From Anaerolineae bacterium (GTDB lineage: Bacteria; Chloroflexota; Anaerolineae; Promineifilales; Promineifilaceae), in NCBI GenBank assembly GCA_023954475.1, contig JAMLHW010000002.1, forward strand, positions 186,001 to 250,000: a stretch of DNA of 64,000 nt, in the 5' to 3' direction. The notes beneath the pieces are model-generated. The model did no database searches, was not told the DNA's origin, and saw only the letters and a program-made list of their open reading frames with translations. A program made the position numbers and the translations under genes. Shown piece by piece: positions 44,077-54,300 of this stretch. Each line of letters opens with the position of its first letter. Position 1 is the first letter of the stretch.

Positions 44077-45056
44077 GATGCATCATGCGTGTGCGACTTT
44101 TCACCGCGACCCGCCAGAAACAAATAGCCATACAACAGGACACCGCTGCCAATGCCAACCAGCCATTTAACCGCGACCGGAATTGACTCGTTGGGCGAAA
44201 TGAAGCCTTCGATAATGCCTGCCAGGACGAGAAAAACGCCGCATCCGAGTACCAGTGTCAACGCATCACGCGCTGCCAGCCGCACGGCATCACTGCGTTT
44301 TAAATAACCAGGATGGATGATCGCCCAGCCGATCATCAGGCCGGCCCCACCGGCAAAAAAGATCATGCTCAGTTCAATGACGCCATGCCCAATGACGAAG
44401 GCCCACAATTCACCGGCGACACCGTAGTGTACGGTCAATCCCGTAATGCTGCCCAGCAGCAATCCATTGAGGATCAGCACATAGACGGTGGGAATTCCGG
44501 CTAACATCCCACCGGCAAATGCGAGAATGCTGACGCGTATGTTGTTGGTCATGATGGCTGAGGAAGCATACGGTCGTTCATCAAGGGGAATATCGATCCA
44601 CAAATCCTGCTCCTCGATCATGGGGATCATGTCGTGGGCTTCAGTTGGCAGCAACGCCAACGCCGTGGTCGGTGCCAGTGCCGTGGCGATACCGGCAGCC
44701 ATAGCGGGAATGAGGAAGAGCAGGGCGGCGATACCGACAAAACGGGCATTAGCGCGAAAGAGATTGGGTAGCCGTGTCGTAAAAAACAGGACAATACCCC
44801 GCGTTGCCAGCGGCTCGCCACGGTAGATGACGGCATGGGCGTGGGCTACAAGCCGGTTGAGCTGTTCTGTGACGCGATGTGTGGGGAAGTCGCGCTGTGC
44901 CAATGCCAGATCAGAGGATGTGGCGCGGTACAATCGGCCGATTTCAGCCACCTCTTTTTGCGTTAAACGCTTCAGGCTCGACTGGCTGCGCGTCACCAAT
45001 TGCGACAGGCGCTCCCAATCCTTGCTGCGGTTTCGTGTCAACTGCTCTGGCGTCAT
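44073..45056 (-). CDS. Stage II sporulation protein M-like membrane protein
   Basis: 327 residues. A soluble helical N-terminus (WERLSQLVTRSQSSLKRL) precedes about five membrane helices; NNIRVSILAFAGGMLAGIPT and FVIGHGVIELSMIFFAGGAG correspond to the SpoIIM/UPF0702-like core. In many non-sporulating bacteria such proteins occur beside RDD or hydrolase genes and are of unknown role. SpoIIM itself works in peptidoglycan remodelling during engulfment. There is no other sporulation gene in the window, so the name should be taken only as a family label. Confidence 0.82.
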   Translation of the reverse strand: MTPEQLTRNRSKDWERLSQLVTRSQSSLKRLTQKEVAEIGRLYRATSSDLALAQRDFPTHRVTEQLNRLVAHAHAVIYRGEPLATRGIVLFFTTRLPNLFRANARFVGIAALLFLIPAMAAGIATALAPTTALALLPTEAHDMIPMIEEQDLWIDIPLDERPYASSAIMTNNIRVSILAFAGGMLAGIPTVYVLILNGLLLGSITGLTVHYGVAGELWAFVIGHGVIELSMIFFAGGAGLMIGWAIIHPGYLKRSDAVRLAARDALTLVLGCGVFLVLAGIIEGFISPNESIPVAVKWLVGIGSGVLLYGYLFLAGRGEKSHTHDAS

Positions 45057-45171
45057 GACATATCTACCTCACCCCAACACCTTTTTCCATGCCCAGTTTC
45101 ACCAATTGTAGCAGATTCTGTTCGCGGTCTCATTGCCCTTGCGCTGCGTCCCTTTGCGGTATAATCACGCT

Positions 45172-45759
45172 ATGAATCGCAGGCTAGCCCGTTTTGGTTT
45201 GTTACCGTCGCTTTTCGTCGGCATTTTACTGGCCGCCATTGGCCTGTGGGCACTCAATTGGCTGGTCAACGAAGTGTGGCCGATCAGCCCCAATCTGACC
45301 AATAGTCAATATCTGGAAGTGCAGCGCGGTATTGCAGAAGATCGCTTTTCGGCCGATACGCTGCTGCGGGTCAGTAACGGCGAAGCGATTGCGTTGTTTC
45401 TCGTAGCAGTCGGCATAACGGCAATGGGGTTGATCATGCCACTAGCTTATTTCATCAACCGGCGCGTCCAACTATGGCTGCTGACACGCGAGGACAAACA
45501 AATCCAGGCTACAACCGGCCGCACGGCACCACGGCGCAAACCGGCGCCTGCATCCCTGCTGGTCACCATGCGACAGAGTTTGTGGTTCGGTATCTGGGTC
45601 GCATTTTGCATGTGGTTGCAAATCAACCGCACCTTTGGCCTGGCAGTGGCCGGACTGGTTGCCATCGTGCTAGTATTGCTCGAATTATTGCTGATGATGC
45701 GCAGTTTGTCAGTGCAGCGAACGGTCAGCAGCCGGCGAACACGGCAAACTCAGGCATGA
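45172..45759 (+). CDS. Two- to three-helix membrane protein, possibly leaderless
   Basis: 195 residues from ATG 45172 (MNRRLARFGLLPSLF). Hydrophobic segments at about 8-33, 67-90 and 130-170, with a basic middle region RKPAPASLLVTMRQSLW. No family recognised. TATAAT at 45160-45165 stands only six bases before the ATG, so transcription would begin at or next to the start codon and no ribosome site can be present. selA follows 30 bases after. Confidence 0.6.
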   Translation: MNRRLARFGLLPSLFVGILLAAIGLWALNWLVNEVWPISPNLTNSQYLEVQRGIAEDRFSADTLLRVSNGEAIALFLVAVGITAMGLIMPLAYFINRRVQLWLLTREDKQIQATTGRTAPRRKPAPASLLVTMRQSLWFGIWVAFCMWLQINRTFGLAVAGLVAIVLVLLELLLMMRSLSVQRTVSSRRTRQTQA

Positions 45760-45789
45760 GCAGTCTGCGCTCAATTTTGAGATAAAACA

Positions 45790-47187
45790 GTGATTTCTTT
45801 ACCGGATAACGAGCTACAAATGCGCTTGCGCCATTTGCCCGGCGTTGACACCGTGTTAGCGTGGCCGGAGATAGCGCCACTGGTAATGGAATATGGCCAC
45901 GATACGGTCGTTACGGCAATTCGCAAGGTCATATCGGCCGAACGGGACGCCATTCGCGCACAACCCGGCTACGTTACGGATCAGAGCTACATTGCAGCGC
46001 AAATTGTGATCGCAGTTGCTGCGCTGAACGCACCGACACTCGTCCCGGTTATCAACGCCACCGGCATCATCATCCACACCAATCTGGGCCGTGCGCCGCT
46101 CAGCGATGCCGCCACGAGTGCTGTCGCCGGGGTGGGGCAGGATTATGCGACGCTGGAGTATGACAGCGCAACCGGTCAGCGCGGATCGCGATCTGTTCAC
46201 GCTGCCGGACTGCTCCGGCAGTTGACCGGCGCAGAAAGCGCGACGGTCGTCAACAACAACGCAGCGGCGGTGCTGCTCATGCTCACAGCACTATGCCGGG
46301 GACGCGAAGTGATCATCAGTCGCGGTCAGCTTGTCGAAATTGGCGGCGGCTTTCGCGTGCCGGATGTGATGGCGCAGTCGGGGGCACAGCTTGTCGAAGT
46401 CGGCACGACCAATCGCACCCATCTCCGCGACTATGAACAAGCGATCTCGGCCGATACGGCGGCTATCATGGTTGCCCATCATTCCAATTTCCGTATTGTC
46501 GGCTTCACCGCCGAGCCGTCACTGGCTGAATTGGCGCATCTGGCACACAGACACGACATTTTGCTGCTCTACGATCAAGGCAGCGGCGCGTTACTCGATT
46601 CGGCCGAATACGGATTGGAGCGTGAACCATTGGTGCAGTCCGGCATAGCCGCCGGGTGCGACATCGTCGCTTTTAGCGGCGACAAATTGCTCGGTGGGCC
46701 GCAAGCCGGCATCCTGTGTGGCCGTGAGGCGCTAATTGAAACGATTAAACGCCATCCTCTGGCACGTGCGGTGCGTCCGGACAAATTATGTCTGGCGGCG
46801 CTACAGGCGACACTTGAGAGCTACGCGCGTGGGCGTGTGGTAGACGAAATACCTGTGTGGCGTATGATCAGTATATCGGCCGAAGCGCTGGCGGCGACGG
46901 TACAAACCTGGTGTGACGAGTTGAAGGCCAATGGCGTAAATGCGGAGCCGCAAGCCGGTTCTTCGGTGGTGGGAGGCGGCAGTTTGCCTGGCCAATCGCT
47001 GCCGACGACTTTGGTGGCGCTGCCAGCTTATTCGGCCGAACGGCTAGCTGCATTGTTGCGCAAACGGGGAATAATCGGCCGAATTGTGGCTGACACCGTC
47101 GTTCTCGACCCGCGAACTGTGCTATCGACTCAGATCGACCCGTTGCTTGCCACCGTCATCGACATTATTCAGAACGAATTCACGTAA
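45790..47187 (+). CDS. selA: L-seryl-tRNA(Sec) selenium transferase
   Basis: PLP enzyme that converts Ser-tRNA(Sec) to Sec-tRNA(Sec). 465 residues, full length. INATGIIIHTNLGRAPLSDA, the EYDSATGQRGSR segment, VNNNAAAVLLMLTALCRGRE, LLYDQGSGALLDS and the PLP lysine region FSGDKLLGGPQAGIL are all present. The gene is densely populated with the octamer (six copies). No selB, selD or tRNA-Sec gene is within the window, so its use for selenoprotein synthesis depends on genes elsewhere. It lies in a plus-strand run with tsaD and trpA. The start used may be the GTG at 45790. Confidence 0.93.
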   Translation: MISLPDNELQMRLRHLPGVDTVLAWPEIAPLVMEYGHDTVVTAIRKVISAERDAIRAQPGYVTDQSYIAAQIVIAVAALNAPTLVPVINATGIIIHTNLGRAPLSDAATSAVAGVGQDYATLEYDSATGQRGSRSVHAAGLLRQLTGAESATVVNNNAAAVLLMLTALCRGREVIISRGQLVEIGGGFRVPDVMAQSGAQLVEVGTTNRTHLRDYEQAISADTAAIMVAHHSNFRIVGFTAEPSLAELAHLAHRHDILLLYDQGSGALLDSAEYGLEREPLVQSGIAAGCDIVAFSGDKLLGGPQAGILCGREALIETIKRHPLARAVRPDKLCLAALQATLESYARGRVVDEIPVWRMISISAEALAATVQTWCDELKANGVNAEPQAGSSVVGGGSLPGQSLPTTLVALPAYSAERLAALLRKRGIIGRIVADTVVLDPRTVLSTQIDPLLATVIDIIQNEFT

Positions 47188-47221
47188 CAACCAGTCATCA
47201 AACCTGGTAAGGTAAAACCTT

Positions 47222-48232
47222 ATGGACGAACGCTCTTCACGCATTTTGGCAATTGAGACATCCTGCGACGAAACGGCCGCTGCTGTTATCGAAGACGGTC
47301 GGCGTATTATGAGCAATGTCATTGCCAGCCAGACCAATTTACACGCGCAATACGGTGGCGTTTTTCCTGAGGTAGCCTCGCGTAAACACGTGGAGGTCAT
47401 TTATGCCGTCGTCGACAAGGCGATGCGTTCAGCCTATCTCGGTTACGATGACCTCGATGCTGTGGCAGTCACGCGAGGTCCGGGACTGGTCGGCTCGCTG
47501 CTCGTCGGTGTCAATGCGGCCAAAGGCATTGCCGTAGCCCGCAACGCACCCATTCTGGCAATGAATCACATCGAAGGGCATATTTACTCTCTATGGCTCA
47601 CCGAAGCTGCTCCAGAAATTGAATTTCCAGTGATGACACTGGTCGTCAGTGGCGGTCACACCGATCTCTACTTGATGACGGATCACCTGACTTATCAATA
47701 TCTGGGCGGCACGTTGGATGACGCTGCCGGTGAAGCGTTCGACAAAGTAGGACGACTGCTTGGTCTGCCGTATCCAGGCGGCCCAGCCATCGATGCCGCC
47801 GCACGCAACGGCAATCCGCACCGCTTCAAATTTCCCCGTGCCATCATGGATGACGAGTACGATTTCAGCTTCAGCGGCCTGAAGACGGCTGTGATGCGTG
47901 CAGTGAAAGGGTATCATCCCGACTTGCTTCCGGTAAACGACATGGCAGCCGCGTTCCAGGAGGCCGTCGTCGATGCCCTTGTCACCAAATCGTACCGTGC
48001 CGCCGAGGCGCACAATGTCCGCGCCATGCACGTTGTCGGCGGCGTTTCTGCCAATTCTGCGCTGCGTGCGGAAATGACGAAGCGTTTCGGTGTGGTTCCG
48101 GTGCGTTTCCCGCCACTGGCACTCTGTACCGACAATGCAGCTATGATTGGCGCCGTTGCCCACCAATATTTCATACGCGATTACCGTGATCCGATTAATT
48201 TTGACGTCATTCCCAATTTGCAGATTGCGTAG
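47222..48232 (+). CDS. tsaD: tRNA N6-adenosine threonylcarbamoyltransferase subunit TsaD
   Basis: Forms the t6A37 modification of ANN-decoding tRNAs together with TsaB, TsaE and TsaC. 336 residues. ILAIETSCDETAAAVIEDGR is the universal start, MNHIEGHIYSLW the metal-binding His motif, and VVSGGHTDLYLM and VGRLLGLPYPGGPAIDAAAR the nucleotide-binding blocks; the C-terminal LCTDNAAMIGAVAH is also conserved. Partner genes are not visible. It is 34 bases after selA and 10 before trpA. Confidence 0.97.
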   Translation: MDERSSRILAIETSCDETAAAVIEDGRRIMSNVIASQTNLHAQYGGVFPEVASRKHVEVIYAVVDKAMRSAYLGYDDLDAVAVTRGPGLVGSLLVGVNAAKGIAVARNAPILAMNHIEGHIYSLWLTEAAPEIEFPVMTLVVSGGHTDLYLMTDHLTYQYLGGTLDDAAGEAFDKVGRLLGLPYPGGPAIDAAARNGNPHRFKFPRAIMDDEYDFSFSGLKTAVMRAVKGYHPDLLPVNDMAAAFQEAVVDALVTKSYRAAEAHNVRAMHVVGGVSANSALRAEMTKRFGVVPVRFPPLALCTDNAAMIGAVAHQYFIRDYRDPINFDVIPNLQIA

Positions 48233-48242
48233 CATCTGAACT

Positions 48243-49055
48243 ATGACTGGAAAAGAACGCATCGCGACTGCTTTTGAACACGCTTTACGGCGCCAATCTG
48301 CAGCATTGATGCCGTATTTTACACTGGGTTATCCCGACACCGTGCAGTCATTGGCAGTCATTGAAGCGATTGCGCCATACTGTGACATGCTGGAACTGGG
48401 CGTGCCTTTTAGCGATCCAATTGCCGACGGCCCGACAATTCAACGCAGCACTCAGCGGGCACTGGAAGCGGGTACAACCGCGGCAGGGTGTCTGGCAATG
48501 GTGCGGCAGTTGCGTACTAACGGCATCACGACGCCAATCATGTTGATGGGCTACATGAATCCGATTCTCGCCTTTGGCATGGCAGAATTTGTCCGGGCTG
48601 CTGCGACTGCGGGTGTCGATGGCCTGATTGTGCCGGATTTGCCGCCGGAAGAATCGGCCGAATTGAAAGCACACGCTGCGGCCACCGGATTGGCATACAT
48701 CTATTTCCTGGCACCCACGAGCAATGCCCATCGTATCGCGTTGGTTACTGAGCAGGCCGACGATTTCATCTATATGGTCAGTGTTGCAGGGGTGACCGGC
48801 GCACGCAGCCGTGTTACTGCCGGATTGGACCGCTTTGTGACTGAGGTGCGGACACTGGCGCAAATTCCCGTCGCCGTGGGCTTTGGCATCAGCAGCGCTG
48901 AACAGGCGGCTACCGTTGGCGCTTTTGCCGATGGCGTGATTGTCGGCAGTGCGTTGATCAATGCGTATGATTCGGCCGAATCCGATCCGGTCGCTGCGGT
49001 CGGCCGATTTGTGCAAACATTACACCATGCACTGCGCAAAGCTAATGCAGACTAA
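48243..49055 (+). CDS. trpA: Tryptophan synthase alpha chain
   Basis: Releases indole from indole-3-glycerol phosphate for the beta subunit. 270 residues. LMPYFTLGYPDTVQSLAV, LELGVPFSDPIADGPTIQ with the catalytic Glu and Asp, LMGYMNPILAFGMAEF, GLIVPDLPPEESAEL and VGFGISSAEQ give the complete TIM barrel. The trpB gene is not beside it, so trpA has been separated from the trp operon. Two octamers lie 28 bases apart near its 3' end. Confidence 0.96.
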   Translation: MTGKERIATAFEHALRRQSAALMPYFTLGYPDTVQSLAVIEAIAPYCDMLELGVPFSDPIADGPTIQRSTQRALEAGTTAAGCLAMVRQLRTNGITTPIMLMGYMNPILAFGMAEFVRAAATAGVDGLIVPDLPPEESAELKAHAAATGLAYIYFLAPTSNAHRIALVTEQADDFIYMVSVAGVTGARSRVTAGLDRFVTEVRTLAQIPVAVGFGISSAEQAATVGAFADGVIVGSALINAYDSAESDPVAAVGRFVQTLHHALRKANAD

Positions 49056-49127
49056 CATCATCTGTCAAGCCTCCTTCTCGCTCCATATCGTTATATCCAC
49101 GCCGGTAGTGCTTTAATTTAGCCATAA

Positions 49128-49163
49128 AATAGCTTATGATAATGGTTCTTATCAAAAGCTATT
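49128..49163. promoter_or_regulatory. 36-bp nested inverted repeat before the tyrosine recombinase gene
   Basis: AATAGCTT-a-TGATAA-tggttc-TTATCA-a-AAGCTATT: two pairs of arms, perfectly matched except for one A/A position. The right arm touches the -35 box of the recombinase promoter (49162-49167), so it may be an autoregulatory operator or a recombination core site. Confidence 0.6.
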
Positions 49164-49190
49164 GACAAATTACTCCTAACTTATTATCAT
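49162..49190 (+). promoter_or_regulatory. Strong promoter for a leaderless recombinase mRNA
   Basis: TTGACA (49162-49167), 17 bases, TATCAT (49185-49190). The first transcribed base would fall at or near the A of the ATG at 49197, leaving no room for a ribosome site. Confidence 0.6.
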
Positions 49191-49196
49191 GGTGGT

Positions 49197-50258
49197 ATGG
49201 ATTCTCGCGAGACCGCCCTGATAGCGCACGACGACTGGTATGCCATTGTCGATCTGGTCACACAAAGCGTGGACAGCCCACACAGCAAACGTGCCTACAG
49301 CCGTGCCTTGCTCGATTTCCTCGAATGGTACGACGATAACGACAGACCGGGTTTTTCCAAAGCCACGGTCAATGCGTATCGGGAGGCATTGCTGCAAGCG
49401 GGAAAAAGTCGCAGCAGCATCAATCAGGCGCTTTCTGCTATACGAAAACTGGCGGCAGAAGCAGCGGATAACGGCTTTGTGCCGCCACAACAAGCGTACG
49501 GTGTCGAACGCATCAAAGGCGTCCGGCAATCCGGTATCCGCGCTGGAAACTGGCTGTCGCAGGCGGATGCAGAGAAACTCATCCAAACTCCGTTGCGTCG
49601 ACAGCAAAACGACGAAATCCCACAGACAAAGGCCATTCGTGATCGTGCTATCTTGTCCATCATGATTGGTGCCGGGCTGCGTCGCGCCGAAGTCGCCGGT
49701 CTGGAGTGGCAGCAAATTCAACAACGCGATGGCCGCTGGGCAATCATCGATTTGGTCGGCAAGGGTAACCGCGTTCGCTCTGTTGGCCTTGCGCCCTGGG
49801 TCAAAGTCGCAATTGACCGATGGGCAACCACATGCGGCTTGAATTCTGGTCGCGTGTTCCGCGCGCTGAATAAGGACGGCAATCTGGCCGGTGAAGTCAA
49901 AACAAAAAGCGGCAGCACGGCAGACGGCAACATGACGCCCCAGGCCATTTACAATGTCGTGCGCGAACATGTCATTGCTGCCGGATTTGTCACCTATGAC
50001 GGTGAAGCCGCGCTGGCAGCCCACGATTTGCGACGCACCGCTGCCGCGCTTGCACTCAAAGGGGGTGCCGACTTGCGCCAGATTCAGCAAATGCTCGGAC
50101 ACGCCAGCATCACGACGACGGAGAAATACCTCGAGCCGTTGCGCAGTTTGCAGGTTACAGCCGGTGATTTTATTCAAATTGAGTTAGCCGTGCCGGGCGT
50201 GTCGGCCGACCTGATCGACCAACTCCCCCACCCTGCCGGCATTGTATCAGCCCCATGA
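49197..50258 (+). CDS. Tyrosine recombinase / phage-type integrase
   Basis: 353 residues. The N-terminal SAM-like core-binding domain (SPHSKRAYSRALLDFLEWYD and SSINQALSAIRKLAAEA) is followed by a catalytic domain with Arg (GAGLRRAEVAGLEW), His-x-x-Arg (AAHDLRRTAAALAL), His (MLGHASITTTEKYLEPL) and the nucleophile Tyr in the same block. XerC/D-like size but with a long insertion around KTKSGSTADG. The gene is preceded by a 36-bp inverted repeat. It is not flanked by a tRNA or other mobile-element genes. The stop overlaps the following dehydrogenase ATG (ATGA). Confidence 0.88.
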   Translation: MDSRETALIAHDDWYAIVDLVTQSVDSPHSKRAYSRALLDFLEWYDDNDRPGFSKATVNAYREALLQAGKSRSSINQALSAIRKLAAEAADNGFVPPQQAYGVERIKGVRQSGIRAGNWLSQADAEKLIQTPLRRQQNDEIPQTKAIRDRAILSIMIGAGLRRAEVAGLEWQQIQQRDGRWAIIDLVGKGNRVRSVGLAPWVKVAIDRWATTCGLNSGRVFRALNKDGNLAGEVKTKSGSTADGNMTPQAIYNVVREHVIAAGFVTYDGEAALAAHDLRRTAAALALKGGADLRQIQQMLGHASITTTEKYLEPLRSLQVTAGDFIQIELAVPGVSADLIDQLPHPAGIVSAP

Positions 50259-51250
50259 ATGAAAACAGCTTGCGCGTGCGCATTACGTATACCTATGATG
50301 AGGCCATTCAGGACCTGCTCGCCGCACAACTCGACGCCCGCATTGTTGTGACATATGGCGAGGACGTAGACGCTTCGGCCGATTATCATATTCTCATCAC
50401 CGGTCGGCCGACGGAAGACCAGCTTACGGCCAGTCCTCATTTGCGCACGCTGATCATACCGTGGGCAGGCTTGCCGGAGCGCACGCGCCAGACAATGCGA
50501 CGTTTCCCACGCATTGCGGTTCACAATTTGCACCACAATGCTGCGCCGGTGGCTGAGTACGCCATTGCGCTCCTGCTGACGGCGGCAAAGGAGATTGTGC
50601 CGCCTGATCGCGAACTGCGTCGCAATGACTGGACACCGCGCTATCGGCCGAATCGAGTAGTCATGCTTACCGGTAAAACCGCACTCGTGCTTGGATACGG
50701 CCATATCGGCCAACGCGTAGCCGCCCTGTGTCGTGGTTTGGGGATGCAGGTCGTGGCAACACGGCGTTCAGCCACAGATGAAACTGACGACGGCACGGCG
50801 GTTGTGTATCCGGCTGCGGCGCTGACCACCCTGCTCCCACGCGCTGACGCTGTGCTTGTCTGTCTGCCACATACGGAAGAAAGTGACGGGCTGCTCGGTA
50901 CCGACGAATTGGCACTGCTGCCACGGGGCGCAATTCTGGTCAATATTGGACGTGGCGCAGTTGCTGACGAAGCAGCATTGTTTGCCGCACTGAAGAATAA
51001 CGCCCTGCACGCTGCCGGGCTGGATGTCTGGTACAACTACCCGGACGACCGCGAAAGTCGCACAGACACAGCGCCATCAAGTTATCCATTTTACGAACTG
51101 GACAATGTCGTGATGAGTCCACATCGTGCCGGGTCGTTATGGCAAGGCGAAATGGACAAATTACGGATGACACACCTGGCACGTTTACTGAATGCAGCGG
51201 CCGCCAATCGGCCGATGCCCAATCGCGTTGATTTGGATCGCGGCTACTAA
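50255..51250 (+). CDS. D-isomer specific 2-hydroxyacid dehydrogenase family protein
   Basis: 331 residues. TGKTALVLGYGHIGQRVAAL is the NAD-binding motif, VNIGRGAVADEAALFAAL supplies the catalytic Arg, and SPHRAGS the catalytic His. The usual Glu of the catalytic triad is not obvious: DVWYNYPDDRES replaces the common DVFxxEP block. It reduces 2-oxoacids or oxidises 2-hydroxyacids. Translational coupling to a recombinase is odd; the pair may be an accidental junction that has been kept. A bidirectional terminator follows. Confidence 0.85.
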   Translation: MNENSLRVRITYTYDEAIQDLLAAQLDARIVVTYGEDVDASADYHILITGRPTEDQLTASPHLRTLIIPWAGLPERTRQTMRRFPRIAVHNLHHNAAPVAEYAIALLLTAAKEIVPPDRELRRNDWTPRYRPNRVVMLTGKTALVLGYGHIGQRVAALCRGLGMQVVATRRSATDETDDGTAVVYPAAALTTLLPRADAVLVCLPHTEESDGLLGTDELALLPRGAILVNIGRGAVADEAALFAALKNNALHAAGLDVWYNYPDDRESRTDTAPSSYPFYELDNVVMSPHRAGSLWQGEMDKLRMTHLARLLNAAAANRPMPNRVDLDRGY

Positions 51251-51251
51251 A

Positions 51252-51286
51252 AAAGACCGGACTTCTTTGGCAGATACCCGGTCTTT
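51252..51286. terminator. Bidirectional terminator
   Basis: AAAGACCGG (51252-51260) pairs with CCGGTCTTT (51278-51286). The minus strand has a run of six T after the stem, so it best serves the nuclease gene ending at 51302. Confidence 0.82.
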
Positions 51287-51301
51287 GTAATCAATTGACT
51301 G

Positions 51302-54300
51302 CTACTGCAGACGACGGCGGAACCAGACGCTGCCGGCTGTCAGCGCCAGCAGCAGCAACAATATTGGCTGCCACATTGCGGTCGCTTGCGTGCTTTCACT
51401 ATGACGCCATTTCACTGCCGTCGGCGAAATGCCAAGTGAATAATCTTCGACTTCGCCCGCGTTTGCGCCGTCGACCGGCTGTGCCTCTGAGAAACGTGCC
51501 GGTTGTACTTCGTAGAGGCGGCACCGGACGCCCAATGTCGTGTTTGACCCACCACCGACCGGCGATGCGGGCACCACAACCGGAATCGTGTTGAGACCTG
51601 CTGCGACTGCTTGGTCAATGCTGCGCTCGTCGACGCCGTCGCTGTTCGAGCTTTCAAATGCCTGGCTCATATCCCAGTCGAACCAACACGCCAACCAACC
51701 GTCTGCGCTTGCTTCGGCCGATACAGTGATGGTCTGGCCCGTTTGCCAGATGCCGTTAAATGTCACACCATCACTGCTCATGATGTCCGACGTATCGGCA
51801 TCGGCGTTCCATTCTGTCCCCAGGCGCAGTGCGCCACCCCCGTAATGCCACGCTGTGCCGAAACTGGCCGGTAAAGCGCTCTGGTCGGGCGCGGCAAAGC
51901 GCACGCGCACAGGATCGTGATCTGATTGGCGTTCACTGGCAGGGAAATCGGCGTGAACGTGGACAACGCCAAATGCATGTTCCCACAGGTTGTCGCCGGT
52001 CGGAGCCGGCGTCGCCAGATCAGTCGTCAGATAGATGTAGTCGAGTGTCTCGCTTTGTCCGCCGAAGATGTAACTGTAGCGAGCATCGGCCGATAAGTCG
52101 TCGTAGAGGTTGGCGCTGTCAGGCGAATTGTCCAGAATGGTTATCGGCGATGAGCCGAGTACATCATTGAAGTCGCCGATGCCGGCGGCAAACTCGCCGT
52201 TGGTCTGGTGGTGAGCCAGAATGTCGCGCAAATCGGCCGCTTCCTTTTCGCGCACGTCCGTACAGTCAGGCAGTGAACACGATGCAGAGCTGCGCTTTGA
52301 TTTCATGTGTAGCGCATAGATGGTGAGGTCGGTTTCAAACGCTGTGGCAGCATGGAAACGGAAATCGGCCGAAGCGGGTACACGGACGAAATCCAACATG
52401 CCGTCCAGCACCCAGGTCGTATATGGCGCACCGGCGACTGCCGTCGGTCCGCTGAGCAGGGTCACATCATCGCGATAAAGAAAACCCTGGCTGATGTCGC
52501 GACTATCGCCCGATTCGACATAGATCGCTGTCCAACTGTGACCGGCGGCTGCCGCTGTCGCAGCCGCTGCCAGCGCATCGTAAACCGCTTGCTTGCCTTC
52601 TACTTCCTGCAAGCCAATGACCATACAGGACTGCATGTCATTGACAATTACATCAGCCAATCCGTCCAGTTTGGCGGTGTATGCCGCCAGACCCGCCGCC
52701 GTTCCCGGCGTCGGCCAGCCAGGCGCCCAATCGCCCCAATCTCCTTGTCCGTCATCCAGATGATCAAACAGATTCTCGACGTTAAACGAACAGACATCAA
52801 ACTCCTGCGCTGCTGCGTTGAGTGCTGGCGTATTAGAGACCACATCCGGGTTGTCAACCGTAGTCAAAACAGGCGTCGTTTCCGGCAGCAACGTATATTT
52901 GTCGAAGTTGTACGCAAAAACACCAATGATGTCGGTTCCGGCAATTTCATCGCCAAAGTCAAGGTCAGGCAGATCGACGTTCAATCCACCGCTGAGGTAG
53001 CTGATACCTTGATAGCCCGGATAATCACTCTCCATGACTCGGCTGTAGTCCGGGATGGTGCTGCCAAAATCGACAAATGCAATTTCGGGATCGCCCGGTG
53101 CAAAGCGCGAAACAAACTGGCGCGTCGGCCCAACTACCCAACCGTCAAAGCTCATCGCTGCCCGCATCGACTCATACTGCTCGTACTGGGAAATGGGATC
53201 CGCATTTGGATCGGTAACTGGCGCAATGGTTACCGGTGAGGGCAGCCCTGCCCCACCGCAGTCCGTTGCTGCATTCGTCACAATGACGGTATTGGGGAAT
53301 TGGTATTCAGTGATGTTGAAAAACTCGATGATCTGCCCGGAGACGGTCACGAGATTGCCGGTTTCCAGCCCTTCCGAGTTGGTCCAACTGCCACCGCGAT
53401 AAACAAATAAGCCATCGGAAGTCGCCGTGTTGCCGTCACCGGCTACATCCTGAAAGTAGAATCCATTCGCCGCGATGCCGATGATGCAACCAGGCACGGG
53501 AGGTGTAGTCTGGTTTTCACAAGGTGACACGTCGGTTGTGCCCTGAATTTCGGGGATGGTCGTGCAGCTTACTGCGCTGCCGCAATCGTTGTCTGCACCG
53601 GGTGTGGGCGTAGATTGGGTGTATGCTATTGTGTTGCGTGCGCCACCGGAGCCGTTGGGACACCGTCCATTTGATTCCGTATCGCTGTTGTTATTGGCGT
53701 CTTCGTTGATCTGCGGCTGACCGGCATTGAGCAGTACGAGCAAGCCAGTATCATCGCCGTCATCCGTATCGTAGACGAGCGCGTCGATCAAGTCGCTCGT
53801 TGTAACGGCAGTACCATTTGGGAAATCGGCGGCGTCGGCTTGATAAAGCGCCACAGCGTCGGCACCGTTTTGCAGCAAGTTGCCAGCGAACGTGATATCA
53901 GGAGTCGGTGAGACGCCTGCGTTACCCAACAGAAAATAGCCGCTGCCGTTTGTAGCGTAGCCGTCGAGGTCAAATGCAGCGTATGAAGTGTCACCACTGC
54001 CATTGAAGAAGACGATGACCAAACCATCAAGCGCTGTATTGCCAGCGCCGCCATCGTACAGTTCCACAAATTCGGCAGCATCAGTGCCCGGCGTGTCGGC
54101 ATCGACTTCATTGATGATCATTGGGCTACTTATTGGCGCAGATTCAGTTGTGAAGCTCCAGATGTAGTCGGTGACCATGTTATCGGCCGAACCGTCCTGA
54201 TCGACAACATTGGCAGCATAGATCGTGACCGTACATGTTTCACTGAAGACAAAATCTGTGTCGGGATCGAGCGTGTATGTCTGCGGCCCACCCGATTGCG

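Noticed and set aside
44073-45056. Evidence for endospore formation from the SpoIIM-like gene
   Set aside because: The family is widespread in non-sporulating bacteria and no other sporulation gene is present.
45790-48232. In-frame UGA (selenocysteine) in neighbouring genes
   Set aside because: All recognised genes end cleanly and extend to normal family length without a UGA read-through.
49056-50258. An integrated prophage or genomic island at the recombinase
   Set aside because: No tRNA, att repeats or phage genes nearby; flanking genes trpA and dehydrogenase look ordinary and carry the octamer at normal density.
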